Positions 24,052 through 34,772 of a stretch of 64,000 nt of DNA are shown here, piece by piece. Made by a program: the position numbers and the translations under genes. Each line of letters starts with the position of its first letter. Positions within the stretch are counted from its first letter, which is position 1. The notes below the pieces were generated by a model, which was given only the letters and a program-made list of their open reading frames with translations, was not told the origin of the DNA and made no database searches. Source of the DNA: Glebionis coronaria (taxonomy: Eukaryota; Streptophyta; Magnoliopsida; Asterales; Asteraceae); NCBI GenBank assembly GCA_025667525.1, contig CM046876.1, positions 82,687,512-82,751,511 on the forward strand. The letters are read 5' to 3'.

Positions 24052-24061
24052 CCTTTTATAA
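24052..24061 (-). promoter_or_regulatory. LTR TATA box of the LARD element
   Basis: The minus strand reads TTATAAAAGG after CCAA. The plus-sense copy at about 60029-60041 is the same. It is the best candidate for the U3/R promoter. Confidence 0.55.
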
Positions 24062-24900
24062 TTGGATGTTGATAAAAGATGAGGTGTTTCCACCAATCAA
24101 CATCAAGGGAGAGGGCCACGTCATCTGTTTTCTCAATCTTCAAGCTCCGGTTTTGGGGGATAATTAATTAAGGGCGCGTGTGTTATCACGCGCTTTATTT
24201 AATTAAAAGACCCAAATGTTGATTTAATTAGGGTTTGGAAGGAAGGTGGTGTATAGGACTGGTTTATTTGGTATGGGGTGAATGAGGAAGATGAGGGGTA
24301 ATATTTCATTGTTAATATCGAAAAGTGATGTGTGGTGTAAACGTGTGTGGTGATTGTGTGTGATAAGTTAATAAACGTTTGACTTAATCGTTTATTATTT
24401 ATTTACTTAGACATGACCTAATGGGCTTGAAAGCCATGTATTACCCCCACGTCTCATTATTTGTTAAATTTGGAATTGGGCTTTTGGCTAGAAAATGGAC
24501 CCAAAACTAGTATATAAACTCCATCGTCTCACTGTTGGGCCTAGTATTGGGCTTTCTTAAGTATTACTCCCACACGTCTCATATTATTGATATTGGGCCT
24601 TCTTTTCCAAGTTACTCTTATTAACTCCACAAATGGGCTTTTGGGCCCATTAACCAAATGTGGGACCCACAAGGCCCAAATAACCTTGATAAACTTAAAT
24701 CCTCGAAAACGAACTTGATTTTTGGCTTCCTTGATCTTTTCATCAAACTCGTATCGATTTTGCCAGTTTTCATGAACTTCGGTACCTACACACATCAAAC
24801 AACAAAACAAGCATATATAAGGCAATATTTGAACATTTTATGCATTTATTCATTGTTTTAAGATATAATTGATATGAGTAAAATCACTCATATCAGAATC

Positions 24901-26050
24901 TCAACCACAAGCTACTCACAACAACATGTACTTAAGATCCTATTCACTTCATTTTCGAGATGGATTCTACTACTGAGTATCGTGTTACTAATAACAACAT
25001 CATGGTGGCGGGTAACAAAGAGAACACCAATGCTTGTGTCCGGTCGATATGCTCAATGGCAATCACGATATCTTTGATATCTTGACACAAAACCTAATGG
25101 TGAGGTTCTTTGCCATTGTATCACTGACGGACCCTATACTCCCACTACAATCACCATTCCTGCAACTCTAGCAACCGACTCGACGCCAGGTGTCGCTGAG
25201 CAGACTATTAAGGAAACATATGAGAATACTTCAAAAGAGAACCGTGCTTGGATTGGTGCAGAGAAGGAAGCAATCTATCTGATTTTAAGTGGAATTGGGG
25301 ATGATATTTGCTCAACAGTTGATGCGTGTTCTACTACTAAAGAGATGTGATTTTTCATTGAACGTCTGCAACAAGGCGAATCACTAAACAAACAAGATGT
25401 CAAGACAAACTTGTTTTGGAACTTTGGGAAGTTTACTTCTTTGGATGGGGAATTAATTGATTCATATTACTCCAGCTTCTACAAAATGATGAATGATATG
25501 ACAAGAAACAACTTGGAAGTCTCCACCATGCAAGTCAATGTGCAATTTCTACAACAACTTCAACCAGAGTGGACATAATTTGTAACTTTGGTGAAACAAC
25601 AAAATAAGTTGGATGAGGTCAACTATCACACGCTCTTTGACATTTTGAAACAATTTCAAAATGAGGCAAATGAACTTCGAGCTAAATGGGTAGCAAAGAC
25701 TGCTAATCCACTTGCTTTGTGTCTACCACTCACCATGTCCAAGTTCATCGCTCTCGTGCTCCAAAGTCATACTCCACTACATCCTCCTTACCAAGATACT
25801 CCACTACATCCTCCTCACCAAGATACTCCACTTCATCTAAGTCTTCAGCCCCCACAAGATCACGAGACAAAGAACCAAGAGAACCATCACCATCATCTGA
25901 GCCATCATCTGAAGAGGACAGTGATGAAGAACTAGCTCAGAAGGATAGGGAGATGAAACAACAAATTGCTTTCATTATGAAGACCTACAAGAAAATCTTC
26001 AAACCCACCAACAACAATCTTCGAACATCATCTAACACAAGGAACTAATA
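24901..26050 (+). pseudogene. Copia A gag, N-terminal part
   Basis: Gag starts at about 24961 (MDSTTEYRVTNNN) and proceeds through an interrupted UBN2/retrotran_gag domain, including GEGLNKQDVKTNLFW-like and LEVSTMQVNVQFLQQLQPEW segments at about 25380-25580. A Ser/Pro/Thr-rich linker follows (about 25720-25900), then an acidic EEDSDEELAQKDREMKQQ segment. Stops occur near 25082, 25347 and 25577. Homology ends at 26050, where a sirevirus LTR begins, and resumes at 38459. The 5' side is cut by the LARD LTR. The copia leader and 5' LTR that belong upstream are at 62405-63761, inverted. Confidence 0.85.
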
Positions 26051-26807
26051 TGTTGAGAGTTGAAAGTCCCTAATCAATGCAAGAAACCCCAATCTTATCT
26101 TAATCAACACAAGGTATTACTTTTCAAACGTAATCTTATTATTGTATAATAAAGAATTACAAGTGTTATGGATAACACAGTTTGATGACAATGTGTTGTG
26201 CACACTTTGAACAAAAATAAACCCTAACTTATGAATACAGTCGTAGCTGTTTGATTCACTAAGTTATATGCAATAATGTTCTTAATATCTCAAAGTGTTT
26301 TTGGCATTAATGCATGGATACACATCCTATTTATAGTGTTACGAGTTTGACTTAAACAGTACTTGATGGTGACTACACAAGCTTTTACAAGTTCCCACAT
26401 CAGTCACATGACGTCCTTCTATTCTTGGTAGTCTTCCATTATGCTTTAAGGAACAGTTGTCAAAAACAGTTTCCTTATTCTTCATAGTCTCGAACACACA
26501 AATGGCATGTCCAAAGTGTGCTGAGAGTTATCAGGGTATTGCCACCCCTGTTAACTCTCAACCCCTCAGAGTCCCTGATACATCTTGGCTGTTATCCATC
26601 ACAGCCAATGAGTATGTCTTCAGGTAATCTTCGACTTCCCTGACAATGTCTCTGACATGGACTCCTCTGAGGTTGCTCACAGAGACTTGGATCTCTGTGA
26701 GTCTTGTGAAACTTGCCTGCCTCCTAGGCACAGGCAAGGGACTATCTAACAGCCTAATTATGTTTAAATCAATGATCAGGGAATCTAACAAGTTTAGATT
26801 CCCAACA
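26051..26807 (-). repeat. Sirevirus 3' LTR
   Basis: 757 bp. In element sense it starts TGTTGGGAATC and ends AACTCTCAACA. The first bases form a perfect hairpin (GGGAATCTAA / TTAGATTCCC). A TATA-type CTATAAATAG is read on the minus strand at 26328-26337. A purine-rich tract (AATAGGGGGAG, 26810-26820) precedes it, fixing it as the 3' LTR. Confidence 0.85.
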
Positions 26808-26996
26808 ATCTCCCCCTATTTAAACATAAATAATGCTAGATCTAACTAAGTTAAGGTAAGTGAGTTTAACAGTTTCTTCTTACACATAACAGATCTAAAC
26901 AAACATACCTCATGATTTTATTAAAACTTAAAGAAAAATTACAAGTGCATTACATAAGTAAAATAAAAGATGAAGGTAAAAGGGCTGTGAGTATCT

Positions 26997-28034
26997 TCAA
27001 TAGTCACCATTTTTGATTCTTTCTTCAGCTTCAGCCAAGTCTAATCTGTTATCAATTTCATCCTGCAAAGTCTTAGCAAACTTCTTGGAATACTCTGTGT
27101 TGATCTTGAGACACTTCTTGTGACAGAGTAGCTGAATAGTTGAAGCTAAGCACAGCTCATCTTCCCTTTGAAAAGCATACTGGCAAGCCTTGTTCATGAA
27201 TGCCATTCCTCTTTCAGGCTCTGTGTATGTCTGACCATCAACAGGGCCAACAATACCATTTGGGAGGATCAAATCCCTGTGCATACCATCCACTTGAACA
27301 TCTTCAGTAACAAAAGTTTCATTAACAATTTGTGAAATCCTTCTCCTTTTGTTGCCTGTCTTTGGGGGTTCTTGTTCAAAAAGCTGTGGTGGGGGATCAA
27401 TCTTAAGTTTGGCTGCTGTTTCCTTGATCCAGTTAAACTTGGCCTTCAGAGTTTTAAGCAGAAGAAAATTAGCCTGTCCAGACTTCTTGGCAGCTAAAGC
27501 TTCAAGTTCGAACCATTCTGATAACCCAAGTGTCTTTAACCTGAAGTTGTCAAACACATCCATATTTCTCTGTTGGTTTTCCCTCCATAAGATCATCTGT
27601 GGTGTGTTTATGGATTTATGAATGGTGTATTTAAACTTGGTTATCTTGCCAGAAGCATATCTGTTGTTCACGCAGGCATCATAGTCAGCTTTGACTTTCC
27701 TTAAAGCCTCAGCGCGTTTTGTCTCCATTTCCCTCAACCTTTGTTTTTGTTTTTCCCTTTCAGGTGGTGTCATCTTCCTCAAAGTTGCTTCATTCAATTC
27801 TTTGGCTGTCTTGAGTTCATTTAATCTTTTGAATTCTTCAGCCTGTTGCTCTATTTCTTCAGGGGTCAAAGGAATCTCATCGGAAGGTGTAAAGGTTGAG
27901 AATTGGGAAAGGTCTGTGGTGGATCCTCCTGTTTCTAGCATCGCAGCTATCTTCTTAAGTTTGGTATCAGTATCAAACAAAACTATCTCCTTTCCTTTCT
28001 TCGAGACAGAGGACTCCACACTTATGTTTTTCAA
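26997..28034 (-). CDS. Sirevirus envelope-like region, C-terminal open segment (345 codons)
   Basis: The last open segment before the PPT. It is Lys/Glu-rich and probably helical (EEIEQQAEEFKRLNELKTAK; PPEREKQKQRLREMETKR), with a basic KRRR patch near the middle and no predicted membrane span. It is in a different frame from the preceding segment (28109..29203), so one frameshift lies between 28035 and 28108. Its position after pol fits the envelope-like gene of sireviruses, whose function is not established. It could equally be an accessory structural protein. Confidence 0.65.
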   Translation of the reverse strand: MKNISVESSVSKKGKEIVLFDTDTKLKKIAAMLETGGSTTDLSQFSTFTPSDEIPLTPEEIEQQAEEFKRLNELKTAKELNEATLRKMTPPEREKQKQRLREMETKRAEALRKVKADYDACVNNRYASGKITKFKYTIHKSINTPQMILWRENQQRNMDVFDNFRLKTLGLSEWFELEALAAKKSGQANFLLLKTLKAKFNWIKETAAKLKIDPPPQLFEQEPPKTGNKRRRISQIVNETFVTEDVQVDGMHRDLILPNGIVGPVDGQTYTEPERGMAFMNKACQYAFQREDELCLASTIQLLCHKKCLKINTEYSKKFAKTLQDEIDNRLDLAEAEERIKNGDY

Positions 28035-28108
28035 AACATCAGCTCTTTTGATAAACGCTGTCTGAGCCTGAGTTTGAATAGCTTTGGGGAGAGAGCTAAC
28101 AGTGAATT

Positions 28109-29203
28109 TTAATTTCTAACAGGTGTGATGACTTGGAGAGGAACAAGTGTAGTGGAGGGGTTAGCTGATGATGAGCCTTGTTCAGCAGATGCTAGGCTGA
28201 GTGTTGTATTTTTCTCCCCCTCACGTTTATCCTGACTTCGCAGATGTTTGGATGAACGTGCTTGAAAACGTCTAGCAATCTGCTCCACAGAGGCAACCAT
28301 GGCACGTTGTCTTTTTCTTGAAGCCCTGGCAATCTTTAGCAGGAGGTTGGCATTTGCATTAGTATTAGCCTGAACACGCCTGAAGATTAAGTTAGCATGG
28401 TTGTATTGCCTGGTGCGAACAACATTAAAGTGCCTGTGCATGGTGTGTTCATGTTCATGGAACATAGCAGGGACGGCTGAGTCAATGGCATCCTTTATTC
28501 TTGTTGAAAGATGACCAAGTCCCTGGGCTACACCTTTTCTTGCACCATCCTGAATTGGCTCAGTGACAACCTCAGTCACAGCCTTTTTGATGATGCCTGG
28601 AAATGTCACAGTAAAGTTGTGTATCTCAGACTTGATCACATCCAGCTTTCTTGATAAGCGCTCAATATCAAATTGATGATGGACATGCTGAAGATTCTTG
28701 ATATTGAGGCTTTGCTGAGCATAGTCATCCCCCCTTGGTATTAAGTCAAAGTTTGTCTGGGCAGGATGATCAAACATGAGAAATTCTGCTGTTGGATCAT
28801 AAGTTGGTCTTTGGAAGACTGTTGTTGCTGAGGTAGCAGAGTTTAGAGTATCAACAGCTTCCTTGACAAGAGAAGTCTTGTCACCAGCTGGTGTAGACAC
28901 AGCTATTTCTTTAGGAGGAGAGACAAACAGCTGGTCTTCCTCATCTTCTTCATCCTCTTCATCAAACATTCCTTCAGGGAATTCATCTTCAAGCATTTGC
29001 TCAATATCAGAGACATAATCCTCTAATGAGAGCATTTCTTCATCAGCATTTATCACAGGCTCTTCATCATTTGGTTTGTCCTGAGTCATTGTATCAGCCT
29101 CCTTTTCTTTTTGTACCTGAGACTCGATGACTGGCTGTACAATTTCAGCCTGCAAATTTGTTGAATTAGTAACAGGGAAAAGTATAAGGGGAATGGTCGC
29201 CAT
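28109..29203 (-). CDS. Sirevirus envelope-like region, middle open segment (364 codons)
   Basis: The segment opens with a Met inside the first 103-bp repeat and runs to a stop at 28109. It contains a strongly acidic stretch (FDEEDEEDEEDQLFV, about residues 80-95), a likely helical region (HHQFDIERLSRKLDVIKSEI) and a basic RASRKRQRAM segment near residue 300. No transmembrane helix or furin-like site is obvious. The annotated Met is only the longest-frame choice; the natural polypeptide probably continued from the upstream part. Confidence 0.6.
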   Translation of the reverse strand: MATIPLILFPVTNSTNLQAEIVQPVIESQVQKEKEADTMTQDKPNDEEPVINADEEMLSLEDYVSDIEQMLEDEFPEGMFDEEDEEDEEDQLFVSPPKEIAVSTPAGDKTSLVKEAVDTLNSATSATTVFQRPTYDPTAEFLMFDHPAQTNFDLIPRGDDYAQQSLNIKNLQHVHHQFDIERLSRKLDVIKSEIHNFTVTFPGIIKKAVTEVVTEPIQDGARKGVAQGLGHLSTRIKDAIDSAVPAMFHEHEHTMHRHFNVVRTRQYNHANLIFRRVQANTNANANLLLKIARASRKRQRAMVASVEQIARRFQARSSKHLRSQDKREGEKNTTLSLASAEQGSSSANPSTTLVPLQVITPVRN

Positions 29204-29604
29204 TTCGCTGTCCTAGAGAGGCTGAGGGTGATTGCTCAGCCACTCCAAAGGATAAATTCTTGGGATTCTTTTAAGTGTGAATAAAATGTGGTTAATGATC
29301 GCCATTCGCTGCCCCTAGGAAAGCTGAGTGTGATTATTCAGCCCCCCCAAAAGGTAAAAACCTTTGGGACTCTTTTGATTGTGAAACATATGTTGTTTAT
29401 GGATCGCCAGTCGCTGCCCCTAGGAAAGCTGAGTGTGATTATTCAGCCCCCCCAAAAGGTTAAAACCTTTGGGACTCTTTTAAGAGTGAACAAATGTGGT
29501 TGTAGGTCGCCTGTTACGCTGCCCCTAGGAAAGCTGAGGGTGATGATTCAGCTCCCCCTGAAAGGATAAATCCTTTGGGACTCTTTTGAAGGAGGGAACC
29601 AAGA
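29192..29604. repeat. Four tandem 103-104-bp repeats in the envelope-like region
   Basis: Units start at 29192, 29295, 29399 and 29502. Each has TCGCC..CGCTG, a CCTAGGAAAGCTGAG segment, a poly-C run (CAGCCCCCCC) and a small palindrome (AAAGG..AACCTTTGGGACTC). Units 2 and 3 are nearly identical; 1 and 4 are more diverged. A unit length near 103 is not a multiple of three, so extra copies shift the coding frame. Confidence 0.9.
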
Positions 29605-29879
29605 GGCTGTGTGAAGTACAGCTGATCAAGGTTGAGACATTAGTGTATTCAGGTTGTTGTTAGCCTGAATACTGTCTAGAGGGTGCAGGGTCATCAGGGT
29701 GCTTTATAAACACAAATGAATCATTCCCTGGTGCAAAGACAGGGTGTACAGAAGTCTTAAAGGATTCTAAGTGAATTGACAGACTTCTATGGGTCGAGGA
29801 TTACCCTAACTTCACCACTCTCTCCTACAGACAAATGAGAGTGGCTGCTTGTGAACCTCTAAAAAAGTACACTGATTAC

Positions 29880-31022
29880 CTATGTGATATCACCTTGATC
29901 AGGCTGGTTTCCTGTCGTCTCAGCTGACTTTGAGACACTAGACGCCTGTTGTTTGTCAGCCAAAGAATCCGAATCCACAAGAGTGTCTGGACCAGATGAG
30001 GTGTCAATCTTCTTTCCCTTGGCCTTAGTAACAGCTTTGGAGTGGGAAGAAGAGCGGATTTTCTTCTTCTTAGGCTATTGGCCAGATGAAGCCTTGGACT
30101 TAGTAGTGTGCTGCCCAGAGGTCAAAGACATAGACTTGCCAGCAACACTAGAAGTATTCACCTTCTCAGAGGAAGGGAGCAAGGGCTTCTCAGCGTTTGG
30201 TACCAGGTTGGCCACATTCAGCATATGGGCGGTGACAGGGACATCGTCAGCTCCTATTTGCTTGTAGATGGCGCCTGTGATGCGATAGGGCTTAAGAGCA
30301 GTCAAGGCCTTGTTGTGGTAGTTATCTCCCAGCAGAATCTCAAAGATCAGGGACAGGAAGCGCACCTAACAGATATTCTTTTCCCTGACCTGATTCCTTC
30401 CCTTTAGCTGTTCTACCAGGTTTGAGAAGAGAATGCTTCCAACGTCAACATCAACTCCCCAGATTAATCCATAAGCAATCGCCTGATGGTTGAAAGACAT
30501 CTGATCCTGTGATCCCTGCATTCCTCCCAGGGACTTAACAATGTGGGTGAAGAGGACACGCCACATAGGAGTGAAGTACTTAATCTTCAGAGGGGATTTG
30601 GCGAGGACTTCAGTAGGTGTAAGTGCAGGGTTAACATCATGGCAAGGGTTGAGTGTGGCCAGGGCTTCCTTGACAGCCTTTTTGTCAACTACCTTCAGGC
30701 ATTCATCTCCATGTTTTAATCCGGCCACACTTGAAAAGTCTTTAAGGGAGAAGGCAAAAGGGTGTTCATTGCAAGAAAGGCTAAAGGTTATGGTGTCTTC
30801 TACCACTTCAGCAGAATACCAGAATTCCCTAAGGTATTCTTGGTAAAAGGTGGATGGTGTTTTGGTGAAGGCTTCATTTAGGTCACAATTCTGCATGAAA
30901 TTTACCAGATCTGAATAGGTGTTGTTTGGTGCCTTAATCCATCCAATGGCGTTGTTGGATGTGAGGATGCTCTCGTTGATCTCGAAGTTAACATTTGAGG
31001 CTTTGGGAACTGAAAACGCCAT
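29880..31022 (-). pseudogene. Sirevirus envelope-like region, N-terminal part with in-frame stops
   Basis: It is open from Met at 31022 (MAFSVPKASNVNFEINES) to a stop at 30366, then continues in the same frame from 30365 to another stop at 30075, with more coding-like sequence to about 29885. The first 200 residues include hydrophobic/aromatic patches (TFYQEYLREFWYSAEVV; PMWRVLFTHIVKSLGGMQ). It starts about 340 bp beyond the pol stop. I associate this reading frame with Asteraceae sirevirus post-pol proteins; its role is unknown. Confidence 0.7.
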
Positions 31023-31362
31023 GGATTTGAGGTTGAAGGTGAGCGAAAATGGCGGATGGTTAAGAGAGATAAGAACTTAGAGAGAGAAGTAGATTTTAGA
31101 ATGGTGGTGGGTGAGAAGAGAAAGGAGAAAATATATATTCAAACTTAAGTGAACAGTTATTCAACCGTATTAAATGCAAGGTGCGAAAATAACTGCTCAA
31201 GTGGGTCCCCTTGACCTTTCAAAAAGTTTGTCTCCTCGTTATCCGAAAAATAAATGATTAAATATTTGAGAATGTTTTTTGCATTTACTTGGAAAGTAAC
31301 TACCTAGTTTCATGTGAAAAACATTTAATATAGAATCAATCATTTAATGAACACATTTAATA
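31023..31362 (-). other. Spacer between pol and the envelope-like region
   Basis: A 340-bp non-coding stretch. An AG-rich tract (31060-31130) lies just upstream of the envelope-like Met in element sense and could be a leader or splice-acceptor region for a subgenomic RNA. No clear signal can be proven. Confidence 0.35.
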
Positions 31363-34300
31363 TCAAGCCACAGGCTTTGAGATATTGAGCATCCCTAGCT
31401 CAGCAACTAGCCTGTTGAACGAAGGTTCAGCCAAAGGCTTTGTAAAGATATCAGCTAGTTGCAGCTCTGTGGGAACAAAATGCAGCTCAATATCTCCCTT
31501 CATTATATGATCCCTGATAAAATGATACCTGATATCAATGTGTTTGGTACGAGAGTGAAGAACAGGGTTGTTGGATATGGCAATGGCGCTGGTGTTGTCA
31601 CAAAAGATTGGCACTTTGTCATACAAGATTTCATAGTCAGCCAATTGACTTTTCATCCAGAGCACCTGAGCACAACAGCTGGCTGCAGCGACATATTCTG
31701 CTTCAGCTGAAGACATAGCCACAGAGTTTTGCTTCTTAGCACTCCATCCAACCAATTTTCCTCCTAGGATTTGACAACTGCCTGAAGTGCTCTTTCTGTC
31801 AATACAGCATCCAGCATAGTCTGAATCTGAATAGGCCTTGAGATCAAAGCCTGATTCTTTTGGATACCATAGGCCTAGGGATGGTGTTCCTTTGAGATAC
31901 CTAAAAATTCTCTTAACAGCCACTAGATGGGATTCTTTTGGGTTAGCCTGGTACCTTGCACAGAGACATGTGGAGAATTGGATATCTGGACGACTGGCTG
32001 TTAGATACATCAGTGACCCAATCATGCCTCTATATAAAGTCTCATTGACAGAGACCCCTGACTCATCAGGGCCCAAGTTGTTGGGTGGAAGCATGGGGCA
32101 TTTCACTGATGCACAATCAGCTAAGTCATATTTTTTAACTAAATCCTTAACATACTTTTCTTGACAAATTGAAATTCCCTTAGGACATTGTTTAATTTGA
32201 AAACCCAGAAAGTAAGTTAATTCACCCATCATACTCATCTCATATTTCTTGGTCATTAATTTAGCAAAACGTTTACTAAGATTGACATTTGTTGACCCAA
32301 AGATGATATCATCCACATAAATCTGCACAATGATGAAATCACTCTTGTCCTTGAAGGTAAAGAGTGTTTTATCAATAGAACCCGTGACAAATTTATTTTC
32401 AGTTAAGAAATTAGAAAGAGTTTCATACCATGCTCTTGGAGCTTGTTTCAGACCATACATTGCCTTGTGAAGTCTGTACACATGGTTGGGAAACTCGCTG
32501 TTCTCAAATCCTTCAGGTTGTGCAACATACACTTCCTCAGCCAAATCACCATTGAGGAAGGCACTCTTAACATCCATCTGATACACAATGATGTTCATAT
32601 AGGCAGCATAAGCAAGAAAGATTCTGATGGCTTCAAGTCTAGCAACAGGTGCAAAAGTTTCATCATAATCAATTCCTTCAGTCTGAGAGAACCCCTGTGC
32701 TACCAGTCTAGCCTTGATCCTGATGATGTTCCTAATTTCATCCATCTTATTTCTATAGATCCATCTAGTGCCTGTGATATTCTTTCCAGGTGGAGCTGGC
32801 ACTAGTGTCCATACTTTGTTCCTTTTGAACTGATTGATTTCTTCTTGCATAGCAGCTACCCATCCTTCTTCTACCAGAGCCTCAGCTACTCTTTTAGGTT
32901 CAATTTGTGAAAGAAATTCAGCAAATAGACATTCATTGGCTGAGGCTGGCTCTGAGTCTTGGATTCGCTGTCTGGTTGTGACCCCTGCATTTGGTTCCCC
33001 AATAATATTTTCAAGAAGAATGTGTTGATCTCTTGACCACTTATTTTGAGGAGCTGGGGATTCAAGGACAGGGGTACTTGAGGGCACAGCTGGTATGATT
33101 TGAGTCTCATCTTGCTGACTAGGAGGGCTTTCTTCAAAGACTACTTCAGTGTCAGAGTCTTCTTCAGCCATATCAAGGGAAGCTATTTCATTATCAGCAG
33201 GAGAATCTTCAGGGATTTGAAGAATTTGTGAGTCATCAATATCATGAGAAGGACCATTAGAAATTTGAGGTTCTTCTTCATCAAGTTCCTGAGAGGTAGG
33301 AACTTCTATGTTGTGAGTAGACAGAGGGTCGAAGGCAGGGACATAAGGAGTGAGAGTGTTGGAGTGATGATGACTGGTAGGTCTGGGTTCTGTGAATTCA
33401 TCACTTGGGAAAGAAATATTTTCATTAAAATCTATTTCATCACACTCTGTTCCTGTTCTCTGTATGACTTCATCATCTTCATTGAATCTAACATGGAATG
33501 TTTCTTCTACTTCTTGTCTTCTGATGTTGAATACTCTGAAGGCTTTGGCTGTTGGAGAGTATCCCAAAAAGAAACCATCATCAGCTTTTTCATCAAACTT
33601 TCCAAGTTTATCCCTGTAGTTATAAATAAACACAGGGCATCCAAACACATGAAAATAGCTGACGTCTGGAGATCTTTTTCTGAAAACTTCATAGGAGGTT
33701 TTACCATGTCTTTTGACAATGATTGATCTGTTTTGAGTGTAGCAGGCAGTGTGAACAGCTTCTCCCCAAAATTGCTTTGGTAAGGTTGCACCATTTAACA
33801 TAGTTCTTGCTGCTTCAATCAAAGTCCTGTTTCTTCTTTCAGCCACACCATTTTGTTCAGGGGTGCCAGCTGAAGAGAAGTTCTGAGAAATCCCTTTTTC
33901 ATCACAAAAAGATTCAAGTTGATGATTCTTGAATTCTGTACCATTATCACTTCTTAGATCTTTGACTCTAACATCATTCATATTTTCAACCTGTCTGATG
34001 AAGGACATGATGGTTTCAGCTGCATCACTTTTCCTTCTGAGGAAGAACACCCATGTATATCTTGAAAATTCATCAACTATGACCAAGGTGTATTTGTTGT
34101 GATTAATGGTTTGAGGTTTGACAGGCCCAAACAAATCCATGTGAAGGAGATGTAAGCACTTGTCAATAGAGAATGATTGCCTAGTCTTGAATGAAGACCT
34201 GTGATGCTTTCCTTTGACACAGGCAGAACAAGTTTTGTCTTTGGAAAACATTACTGAAGGTAGACCAACAACCAAGTTTTGAGTGGCTATCTTATTGATG

Positions 34301-34772
34301 TTCTTGAAGTTGAGATGAGATAGTCTTTTGTGCCACAGCCAATTAACACTTTCAGAGGCTTTGGCAAGAAAACAATATGAGCTGTCTTCAGAGCACACAG
34401 CCATGTTGATGACATAAACATCTCTCCTTCTAGGTGCAACCAGCACAACATCATTGTTTTTGTTGAATATGGTTCCCTGAGTCTTAGTAAACAAAACCTT
34501 ATAGTCAGCATCACACAATTGGCTGATGCTAATAAGATTGTGTTTAAGACCATTCACATATGCAACCCTGGTAAATGTAATCCCATTGCAGTTTACTGAT
34601 CCATATCCTTCTGTGTCACCTGAAGAGTTATCTCCAAACACCACTTTAGGACCCGGCTCCTTTGAGTATCTGTGCAGGTATTGTTGAATCCCTGTCATGT
34701 GTCTAGAACTGCCACTATCTAAATACCATACCGATTCCTTGAGATATTTCTGCACAGATACATAGAAACAGA
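31363..34772 (-). CDS. Sirevirus pol: protease, integrase, RT, RNase H (open)
   Basis: About 1130 codons with no internal stop. Order: protease [10 protein letters not shown] near the start; GAG-pre-integrase [10 protein letters not shown] with [10 protein letters not shown]; integrase [21 protein letters not shown] and [14 protein letters not shown] (D, D, E catalytic residues); copia RT with [24 protein letters not shown] and [10 protein letters not shown]; RNase H with [18 protein letters not shown] and [10 protein letters not shown]. The first codon of the longest frame is GTG at 34755; coding-like sequence continues a little upstream, so pol was probably fused to gag, and a one-base shift near 34773 now separates them. 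All key catalytic residues are present. Confidence 0.95.

Larger units (their letters stand above)
21682..24895 (-). mobile_element. 5' LTR of the LARD element (3.2 kb)
   Basis: In element sense it starts TGATATGAGTGATTTTACTC at 24895, forming a short palindrome, and ends CCTCACTACATCA at 21682. It is adjacent to the PBS, so it is the 5' LTR. A near-identical copy lies inverted at 59195-62404. The outer flank is GAATC at 24896-24900, matching GATTC after the other LTR when read in element sense. Small ORFs inside (for example 23979..24167) are shared with the other LTR only because the LTRs are copies. Confidence 0.92.

Noticed and set aside
23979..24167. A 62-codon ORF present in both LARD LTRs
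   Set aside because: It lies antisense to the LTR, and the two copies match simply because LTRs are duplicates; conservation is not independent evidence.
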